Made by a program: the position numbers and the translations under genes
Origin: an uncultured Lachnospiraceae bacterium
Lineage (GTDB): Bacteria > Bacillota > Clostridia > Lachnospirales > Lachnospiraceae
Length of the DNA: 7,430 bases
Direction of reading: 5' to 3'
Assembly: GCA_947175305.1 (NCBI GenBank)
Contig: CAMWMO010000066.1
Coordinates: forward strand, 1-7,430
The notes under the pieces: model-generated
What the model was told of the DNA's origin: nothing
Seen by the model: the letters and a program-made list of their open reading frames with translations, nothing else
The model's database searches: none
In this document: positions 6,934-7,430 of the stretch, in pieces
Position numbering within the stretch: position 1 is the stretch's first letter
Layout: every line of letters starts with the position of its first letter

Positions 6934-7073
6934 CCCCTTTTTTATGTAAATCTGTCATATTTCTACACTTTTTTTATTTCTTTTCCCTTTTGATTTGATT
7001 TTTTATTTTCTTGCTCCTGCCAAAATAAGATCTGCATCCTGTTTTTTCTCCCTTTCTTTTTCCATACCCGCTA

Positions 7074-7101
7074 TTGCATTTTATACCAAATATGGTATGC
7101 T
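7074..7101 (+). promoter_or_regulatory. Candidate extended -10 promoter towards aroC, overlapped by a palindrome
   Basis: TTGCAT (7074-7079) is followed by 16 bases and TATGCT (7096-7101) with TG one base upstream (7093-7094). The -35 is poor, so the case rests on the extended -10. ATACCA-AATA-TGGTAT (7083-7098) is a perfect 6-4-6 inverted repeat covering the spacer and part of the -10, where a repressor could block RNA polymerase. A start near 7108 would give aroC a leader of about 180 nt. Confidence 0.35.
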
Positions 7102-7160
7102 GATTACGGGTAAACCGTGAGAATACGCGCAAAGTTCTCCTTATATACGTTTTCCCGCAC

Positions 7161-7182
7161 ACAAAGGCAATGTATCCTTTGT
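7161..7182 (+). repeat. Inverted repeat ACAAAGG-N8-CCTTTGT
   Basis: A perfect 7-bp inverted repeat with an 8-base spacer lies about 110-130 bases upstream of the aroC start. No T-run follows on the plus strand, so it does not look like a terminator. It may be a DNA operator or an RNA hairpin in the aroC leader. Confidence 0.6.
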
Positions 7183-7190
7183 TATCTAGT

Positions 7191-7228
7191 ATTTAATTGT
7201 ACATTTGACATTTCATGTGCAATTTAAT
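7191..7228 (+). repeat. Long imperfect inverted repeat upstream of aroC
   Basis: AATTGTACAT (7195-7204) pairs with ATGTGCAATT (7215-7224) with only one G-U wobble, around a 10-base loop. After one mismatch, three more pairs extend it to 7191-7228. The loop contains a perfect TTGACA (7205-7210), but no -10 box lies at a usable distance, so this is not scored as a promoter. Confidence 0.65.
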
Positions 7229-7231
7229 TTT

Positions 7232-7245
7232 GCAGGATATCCTGC
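7232..7245. repeat. 14-bp perfect palindrome GCAGGATATCCTGC
   Basis: This is a loopless perfect palindrome 46 bases upstream of the aroC ATG. Because it has no loop it fits a dimeric regulator's DNA site better than an RNA hairpin. A weak -10-like TACTAT follows at 7247-7252, and a poor -35-like TTTAAT at 7223-7228 would place the palindrome inside that promoter's spacer. Confidence 0.6.
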
Positions 7246-7291
7246 GTACTATTTTCAGAAAACTTCACACAACAGAAGAAAGGAACAGACA

Positions 7292-7430
7292 ATGGCAGGT
7301 TCAACACTGGGAATTATCTATCGAATCACTACCTGGGGAGAATCTCATGGCGCCGGGCTTGGCGTTGTGATAGACGGCTGCCCTGCGGGACTCCCCCTCG
7401 ACACAAACGATATTCAGATATATCTAGACC
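7292..7430 (+). CDS. aroC: Chorismate synthase, N-terminal 46 codons (runs off right edge)
   Basis: AroC converts 5-enolpyruvylshikimate-3-phosphate to chorismate using reduced FMN, the last shikimate-pathway step and the source of aromatic amino acids and folate. The visible part reads [26 protein letters not shown] and [10 protein letters not shown]. It contains the family signature GESHG with the conserved His (residue 19) and the VVIDGCPAG segment. AAAGGA (7279-7284) lies seven bases before the ATG. The family is about 360-390 residues, so only the first eighth is present. It is the only plus-strand gene and is divergent from the carboxypeptidase unit. Its upstream region is rich in inverted repeats that may regulate it. 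The usual Phe after MAGSTxGxx is Tyr here, a conservative change. Confidence 0.95.
   Translation, partial: MAGSTLGIIYRITTWGESHGAGLGVVIDGCPAGLPLDTNDIQIYLD

Larger units (their letters stand above)
6866..7291. other. 426-bp divergent intergenic region between the carboxypeptidase gene and aroC
   Basis: This AT-rich gap holds the carboxypeptidase promoter (6906-6933), a T-rich plus-strand stretch (about 6938-7010) with several T runs, a possible plus-strand promoter (7074-7101), and four inverted repeats towards aroC. No protein-coding gene is supported: the one open frame here (6974-7162, minus) encodes a Lys/Arg-rich peptide with no recognisable domain or ribosome site. Confidence 0.7.

Noticed and set aside
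6974..7162. 62-codon minus-strand frame, Lys/Arg-rich
   Set aside because: It arises in T-rich intergenic DNA, has no ribosome site or recognisable domain, and crosses inverted repeats; probably chance.
7205..7252. Perfect TTGACA as a -35 for aroC
   Set aside because: No acceptable -10 lies 15-19 bases downstream; the box sits in the loop of an inverted repeat.

Overview
This window looks like ordinary chromosomal DNA from a Gram-positive anaerobe of the Clostridia, most likely a Lachnospiraceae-type gut bacterium. This is inferred from the protein styles (DHAD, LeuB, YajC, Tgt, and a VanY-like peptidase with an N-terminal membrane anchor), the strong GGAGG ribosome binding sites, and the sigma-A-like promoters. 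Genes look roughly balanced in GC by eye; the gaps between transcription units are AT-rich. No tRNA, rRNA, CRISPR array, insertion sequence or phage gene was recognised.

Layout: six genes and one partial gene lie on the minus strand, and one partial gene lies on the plus strand at the right edge. Reading the minus strand from right to left there are three apparent transcription units. Unit 1 (6933 down to 4205) is a VanY-type D,D-carboxypeptidase, then tgt, then yajC, ending in a strong intrinsic terminator. Unit 2 (4201 down to about 3499) is a single lipoprotein gene with an acidic AEEEAP repeat linker, with its own near-consensus promoter and terminator. Unit 3 (3499 down to 1 and beyond) is leuB, a GT-C type membrane glycosyltransferase-like gene, and the first 201 codons of ilvD. 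Both internal boundaries are very compact: the next promoter's -35 box lies within or a few bases after the previous terminator tail.

Divergent from unit 1, across a 426-bp AT-rich gap (6866-7291), begins aroC (chorismate synthase), of which only 46 codons are present. That gap holds a good promoter for the peptidase, a pyrimidine-rich stretch, and four inverted repeats on the aroC side (7083-7098, 7161-7182, 7195-7224, 7232-7245). These could be operators or leader hairpins.

Functionally, leuB and ilvD serve leucine and branched-chain amino acid synthesis, and aroC completes the shikimate pathway. Tgt makes the queuosine-type modification in the tRNA anticodon, YajC is the accessory subunit of the Sec translocon, and the carboxypeptidase trims peptidoglycan stem peptides. 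The least expected item is the membrane glycosyltransferase-like gene tucked between leuB and ilvD. No convincing novel multi-gene system is visible; the findings are modest and mostly regulatory.
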